From NCBI GenBank assembly GCA_024691045.1, contig JAILOC010000014.1:1-18715 (forward strand): a stretch of DNA of 18,715 nucleotides, written 5' to 3'. Origin of the DNA: Lachnospiraceae bacterium. GTDB lineage: Bacteria > Bacillota_A > Clostridia > Lachnospirales > Lachnospiraceae. The position numbers were made by a program, and so were the translations under genes. The notes under the pieces are model-generated. The model saw only the letters and a list, made by a program, of their open reading frames with translations. It did no database searches and was not told the DNA's origin. This document shows, piece after piece, positions 15,758 through 18,715 of this stretch; positions within the stretch are counted from its first letter, which is position 1; each line of letters opens with the position of its first letter.

Positions 15758-17392
15758 ATGCCTATAACACAGTATCTGGAAAAGAATGCAAAAGAATACG
15801 GTGACGAGGTTGCGCTTATCGAGCTTAACCCCGAACAGAAGGAGACAAGACGCATCAGCTGGAAGGATTATTCACTTATCCAGCAGACTGAAGATCAGCC
15901 TTACAGAAGAGAGATAACATGGAGCGTTTTCGATGAGAAGGCAAACCGTGTTGCAAATATGCTTCTTGAAAGAGGCGTAAAAAGGGACACCAAGGTTGCC
16001 ATCCTTATGATGAACTGTCTCGAGTGGCTTCCCATCTATATGGGAATATTAAAGAGCGGCGCAATCGCTGTTCCCTTCAACTTCAGATATTCTGCCGATG
16101 AGATCCTCTACTGTGCGGATCTTGCGGAGGTTGATATTCTCTTCTTCGGACCTGAGTTCATCGGACGTATCGAGTCCGTTGTTGATAAGCTTATGGAGCA
16201 CCGTCTTCTTATTTTCGTAGGCGAGACCTGCCCCACCTTTGCGGAGAGCTACCGAGAACTCGTTGCCGACTGCTCGAGTGCAAATCCCGGTATCGATGTA
16301 AAGGACAGTGATGATGGTGCGATCTATTTCTCGTCGGGCACTACCGGATTCCCCAAGGCCATCCTTCATAAGCATCTCAGTCTTATGACTGCAGCTACCG
16401 TAGAGCAGCACCATCACTCCACCTCACACGATGACTGCTTTCTCTGCATCCCTCCCCTTTACCATACCGGAGCGAAGATGCACTGGATGGGAAGCCTTGT
16501 AAGCGGATCAAGGGCGGTTCTGTTAAAAGGAACAAAGCCTTCATATATTTTTGATGCGGTATCAAGAGAGAAGTGCACCATAGTCTGGCTGCTCGTGCCC
16601 TGGGCGCAGGATATTCTCGATTCACTCGACAGCGGCGAGCTGAAGATGTCGGACTATGAACTCTCACAGTGGAGACTCATGCATATCGGAGCCCAGCCTG
16701 TTCCGCCTTCACTTATCCGCAGGTGGATGGCATATTTCCCGAACCACCAGTACGACACAAACTACGGACTCAGCGAGTCCATCGGTCCCGGCTGTGTACA
16801 CCTCGGCGTTGAGAATATTCACAAGGTTGGAGCGATCGGCGTTCCGGGATACGGCTGGCAGTGCAAGATCGTTGATGAAAACGGAAATGAAGTAAATAAG
16901 GGTGAGGCCGGCGAGCTCTGCGTAAAGGGCGACGGCGTTATGACCTGCTACTACAGAAATCCCGAAGCGACCGCGGAGGTGCTCAAGGACGGATGGCTCT
17001 ACACGGGAGATGTCGCAATGCAGGATCCCGACGGATTCATTTTCCTCGTTGACCGCAAGAAGGATGTTATCGTATCGGGCGGAGAGAACCTCTATCCCGT
17101 TCAGATCGAAGACTTCCTCAGAAAGCACGACAAGATCAAGGACGTTGCGGTCATCGGGCTTCCCGATCCCAGACTCGGTGAGATCGCAGGTGCGATCATT
17201 TCCATAAAGGACGGCATGACATGCACCGAGGAGGAGATCGAAGAATTCTGCCAGGGTCTTCCCCGTTACAAGAGACCCCGTAAGATCATCTTCGACGACG
17301 TTCCCAGAAATCCCACGGGTAAGATTGAAAAGCCCCTTCTCCGCAAGCGTTACAGCGTAGAGGGCCTCGTTGGAAAAGAGAACGAATTGTAA
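15758..17392 (+). CDS. Acyl-CoA ligase-type adenylate-forming enzyme (AMP-binding family)
   Basis: This 544-residue cytosolic enzyme belongs to the ANL superfamily that activates a carboxylate as acyl-AMP and usually passes it to CoA. Motifs in order: YFSSGTTGFPK (190-200, phosphate loop), NYGLSES (A5), LYTGD (A7), DRKKDVIVSGGENLYP (hinge and A8) and PTGK522 (A10, the adenylation Lys). All are intact. An N-terminal insert of about 25 residues before the usual TW-x-x-FDEKANRVAN is unusual relative to textbook ligases, though I recall it in similar clostridial proteins. The substrate cannot be told; medium- or long-chain fatty acid or aromatic acid are options. GGAG at about 15746 precedes ATG 15758. 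It starts 25 bases after the M23 gene, so it shares its transcript, with no evident functional link. Confidence 0.9.
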   Translation: MPITQYLEKNAKEYGDEVALIELNPEQKETRRISWKDYSLIQQTEDQPYRREITWSVFDEKANRVANMLLERGVKRDTKVAILMMNCLEWLPIYMGILKSGAIAVPFNFRYSADEILYCADLAEVDILFFGPEFIGRIESVVDKLMEHRLLIFVGETCPTFAESYRELVADCSSANPGIDVKDSDDGAIYFSSGTTGFPKAILHKHLSLMTAATVEQHHHSTSHDDCFLCIPPLYHTGAKMHWMGSLVSGSRAVLLKGTKPSYIFDAVSREKCTIVWLLVPWAQDILDSLDSGELKMSDYELSQWRLMHIGAQPVPPSLIRRWMAYFPNHQYDTNYGLSESIGPGCVHLGVENIHKVGAIGVPGYGWQCKIVDENGNEVNKGEAGELCVKGDGVMTCYYRNPEATAEVLKDGWLYTGDVAMQDPDGFIFLVDRKKDVIVSGGENLYPVQIEDFLRKHDKIKDVAVIGLPDPRLGEIAGAIISIKDGMTCTEEEIEEFCQGLPRYKRPRKIIFDDVPRNPTGKIEKPLLRKRYSVEGLVGKENEL

Positions 17393-17400
17393 AAAAACAC

Positions 17401-17430
17401 TTGACGATAATAAGCCGCCTATGCTACATT
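17401..17430 (+). promoter_or_regulatory. Sigma-A promoter of the rpmG-secE-nusG unit, extended -10
   Basis: TTGACG (17401-17406, 5 of 6) and TACATT (17425-17430) are 18 bp apart, with a TGC extension directly before the -10. The -10 lies in the loop of the palindrome 17413-17442. Predicted start is near 17437. Confidence 0.7.
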
Positions 17431-17442
17431 ACATAGGCGGCT
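17413..17442. repeat. Perfect 11-bp inverted repeat around the rpmG promoter -10
   Basis: AGCCGCCTATG (17413-17423) and CATAGGCGGCT (17432-17442) flank an 8-nt centre that holds the -10. As DNA it could be an operator; as RNA from the upstream gene it would form a strong hairpin that lacks an adjacent U-tract. Confidence 0.8.
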
Positions 17443-17462
17443 GATGTTAGGCCTATTTTTTT
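17433..17462 (+). terminator. Possible weak terminator of the acyl-CoA ligase unit
   Basis: ATAGGC (17433-17438) pairs with GCCTAT (17451-17456), followed by a run of seven T (17456-17462). This stem shares bases with the larger hairpin 17413-17442, so only one can form. Confidence 0.5.
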
Positions 17463-17463
17463 A

Positions 17464-17500
17464 GCTCAATATTTTGAGCATAGAATGTCGCTGACGCGAC
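17464..17500 (+). other. Two hairpins in the rpmG 5' leader
   Basis: GCTCAA (17464-17469) pairs with TTGAGC (17474-17479); GTCGC (17487-17491) pairs with GCGAC (17496-17500), each with a 4-nt loop. They lie between the predicted transcript start and the ribosome site TTGGAGG. A leader regulatory role is possible. Confidence 0.4.
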
Positions 17501-17515
17501 GAATTGGAGGAAGTT

Positions 17516-17665
17516 ATGCGTACAAAGATCACACTTGCATGCACCGAGTGCAAACAGCGCAACTACAACACAACCAAGGATAAGAAGACCATGCCTGACC
17601 GCATGGAGATCAAGAAGTACTGCAGATTTTGCAAGAAGCACACACTTCATAAGGAAACCAAATAA
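17516..17665 (+). CDS. rpmG: 50S ribosomal protein L33
   Basis: This 49-residue basic protein is the full-length bacterial L33, a large-subunit protein. It begins [17 protein letters not shown] and has two CxxC pairs (C9-C12 and C36-C39), so it is the zinc-binding form; many Firmicutes keep a second, Cys-free copy used under zinc limitation. TTGGAGGAAG directly upstream gives a good start. It heads the unit rpmG-secE-nusG, the normal order in Firmicutes. Confidence 0.97.
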   Translation: MRTKITLACTECKQRNYNTTKDKKTMPDRMEIKKYCRFCKKHTLHKETK

Positions 17666-17698
17666 TCCTATCCTATTTCTATAGAAGGAGATCAGCTG

Positions 17699-17902
17699 AT
17701 GGCAGATTCAAATTCGAATGAAAACAAGATCAGCTTCTGGACCGGTGTGAAGGCGGAATTCGGCAAGGTCGTATGGCCGAACGGGAAAGGTGCTTTCAGA
17801 CAGTCTGTTGCTGTTATAATTATTTCGGTTGTTGCGGGACTGATCATAGCTCTTATCGACTTCGCGGCTCAGAGCGGAGTTAATTGGCTTACGTCTTTAT
17901 AA
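17699..17902 (+). CDS. secE: Preprotein translocase subunit SecE
   Basis: SecE clamps the SecY channel of the general secretion pathway. This 67-residue form has a polar N-terminus, the amphipathic family motif F-x-x-x-K-A/V-E-F-x-K-V-V-W-P (residues about 13-27, with KVVWPN) and one membrane segment (about 37-58), which is the short single-span form usual in Gram-positive bacteria. AAGGAG at 17685-17690 supports the ATG. The spacing to rpmG (33 bases) and nusG (12 bases) indicates one transcript. Confidence 0.97.
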   Translation: MADSNSNENKISFWTGVKAEFGKVVWPNGKGAFRQSVAVIIISVVAGLIIALIDFAAQSGVNWLTSL

Positions 17903-17914
17903 GGAGGACCTTAA

Positions 17915-18475
17915 GTGGCAGAAGCAGAAGCAAAATGGTACGTGGTCCACACTTATTCCGGCTATGAGAATAAGGTCAAGCTGGATATCGAGAAGACCAT
18001 CGCCAATAACAAGAATATCGCTGACAAGATCCTGGGTGTTGAGGTTCCCACTGAGAGCGTTATGGAGGTCAAGGACGGCAAGAAGAAAGTCGTTGACCGT
18101 AAGATGTGCCCCGGATATGTCATCGTACATATGGTAATGAATGACAATACCTGGTATATCGTCAGAAATACCAGAGGCGTAACCGGATTCGTCGGACCCG
18201 GGAGCAAGCCCGTTCCCCTTACCGAAGAGGAGCTCATCAATCTTGGCATAGGCAAGCCCCAGCCCGGTTCAGGTAGTGAAGAGAAGGCACCCAAGAGAGA
18301 TTACGGCATCAAGGTCGGTGATCTTATTGCGGTTGTTGACGGTACCTGGAGAGATACTGAGGGTAAGGCTCTCAAGATCGATGACAGCAAGCAGACCGTT
18401 ACCATCAATGTCGAGATGTTCGGAAGAGAGACTCCTCTCGAGGTTCCTCTCGATAATGTCAGAAGAATGGGTTAA
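17915..18475 (+). CDS. nusG: Transcription termination/antitermination protein NusG
   Basis: NusG binds RNA polymerase and affects pausing, termination and transcription-translation coupling. The 186-residue protein starts at GTG 17915, with AAGGAGG (17901-17907) overlapping the secE stop. The NGN domain (about 6-110) opens with WYVVHTYSGYENKVK and contains the typical PGYVIVHMVMNDNTWYIVRNT and GVTGFVG. The KOW domain (about 130-185) ends in NVEMFGRETPLEVPLDNVRR. The KOW loop reads VDGTWRDTEGK rather than the common GPFADFEG-type, a mild divergence. It sits in the conserved order secE-nusG-rplK. Confidence 0.97.
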   Translation: MAEAEAKWYVVHTYSGYENKVKLDIEKTIANNKNIADKILGVEVPTESVMEVKDGKKKVVDRKMCPGYVIVHMVMNDNTWYIVRNTRGVTGFVGPGSKPVPLTEEELINLGIGKPQPGSGSEEKAPKRDYGIKVGDLIAVVDGTWRDTEGKALKIDDSKQTVTINVEMFGRETPLEVPLDNVRRMG

Positions 18476-18482
18476 CAGGATA

Positions 18483-18510
18483 TTACCGGGCATTTGCCCG
18501 ATGATATAAA
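18483..18510 (+). promoter_or_regulatory. Possible extended -10 promoter before rplK
   Basis: TATAAA (18505-18510) preceded by TGA gives an extended -10; TTACCG (18483-18488) is a poor -35, 16 bp upstream. A predicted start near 18517 would place the next stem at the very 5' end of the transcript. A hairpin CGGGCA/TGCCCG (18487-18500) overlaps the spacer. Confidence 0.4.
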
Positions 18511-18520
18511 TATGTAAACA

Positions 18521-18568
18521 GTGGGAATGTGCTCCGGCATGAATACCACGAAACCGTATAAATGCGGT
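18521..18568 (+). promoter_or_regulatory. Candidate ribosomal-protein leader (L1-type) of the rplK operon
   Basis: Two adjacent hairpins precede rplK. In the first, GTGG (18521-18524) pairs with CCAC (18546-18549), with an asymmetric internal loop and an inner TGC/GCA stem. In the second, ACCGTAT (18553-18559) pairs with ATGCGGT (18562-18568). In bacteria L1 is known to repress the rplK-rplA operon through a stem with an asymmetric loop. The layout fits but the L1 site sequence was not confirmed. Confidence 0.45.
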
Positions 18569-18590
18569 GATTTAATCAGGAGGTGCCATT

Positions 18591-18715
18591 ATGGCAAAAA
18601 AAGTAGAAGGCTATATCAAGTTACAGATTCCGGCCGGCAAGGCAACACCTGCGCCCCCGGTAGGTCCTGCACTTGGACAGCACGGTGTCAACATTGTTGA
18701 ATTCACCAAGCAGTT
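18591..18715 (+). CDS. rplK: 50S ribosomal protein L11, N-terminal part (partial)
   Basis: L11 forms the GTPase-associated stalk base and is required for RelA-type stringent responses. The window holds the first 41 residues: [20 protein letters not shown], followed by the highly conserved [24 protein letters not shown] (18579-18585) precedes ATG 18591. The gene runs off the right edge. rplA is expected next but is outside the window. Confidence 0.97.
   Translation, partial: MAKKVEGYIKLQIPAGKATPAPPVGPALGQHGVNIVEFTKQ

Noticed and set aside
14821..15855. Minus-strand open frame of 344 codons
   Set aside because: It lies opposite the M23 gene, whose domains are clear; the reading has no family features and arises from codon bias.

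Overview
This window reads as a housekeeping-rich stretch of a low-to-moderate GC Firmicutes chromosome, most likely a motile member of the Clostridia close to Lachnospiraceae. The evidence is the run rpmG-secE-nusG-rplK, strong AGGAGG ribosome sites, a small RelQ-type alarmone synthetase, a chemotaxis receptor, a 7TM/PAS/GGDEF/EAL protein, BspA-type leucine-rich repeats, and an M23 peptidase with LysM and G5 domains. The family placement is inference from protein style; no 16S rRNA is present. No insertion sequence, phage gene, tRNA, rRNA or CRISPR array was seen. Nearly all genes are on the + strand.

Layout. (1) 2-286: end of a methyl-accepting chemotaxis receptor, closed by a terminator. 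(2) 470-2815: a membrane c-di-GMP protein with a degenerate GGDEF site and an apparently intact EAL site, with its own terminator. (3) 2883-8192: a tightly packed four-gene unit: VWA protein with a metallopeptidase-like domain, MoxR-type AAA+ ATPase, cytosolic LRR protein (TTG start), and a GT-C-type membrane glycosyltransferase. Three of the four junctions are overlapping or nearly so. (4) 8321-8728: an orphan type IV pilin-like gene with its own promoter, an inverted repeat near the start of the transcript, and a terminator. (5) 8849-11182: a UDP-sugar pyrophosphorylase and galE, together a nucleotide-sugar module. (6) 11282-11584 (minus): a small conserved-looking protein, convergent with galE. 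(7) 11717-12379: relQ. (8) 12384-12477 (minus): a candidate small RNA in the AT-rich gap after relQ. (9) 12690-17392: a repeat-bearing, C-terminally anchored coiled-coil protein, an M23/LysM/G5 cell-wall hydrolase, and an acyl-CoA ligase-type enzyme. (10) 17516-18715: rpmG, secE, nusG and the start of rplK, with hairpin-rich control regions before rpmG and rplK.

How the parts work together. The MoxR/VWA pair is the known chaperone-like arrangement of an AAA+ motor and a metal-binding partner. Here an LRR protein and a glycosyltransferase are added, and the VWA partner seems to have lost the catalytic Glu of its HExxH motif. The coiled-coil and M23 proteins are adjacent and both membrane-attached, which suggests a shared job in envelope remodelling. 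The most interesting unannotated signals are the minus-strand RNA candidate after relQ, whose folding pattern itself indicates the strand, and the rpmG control region, where a perfect 11-bp palindrome encloses a promoter -10 and competes with a terminator hairpin. All functional calls rest on motifs read by eye; no database search was run.
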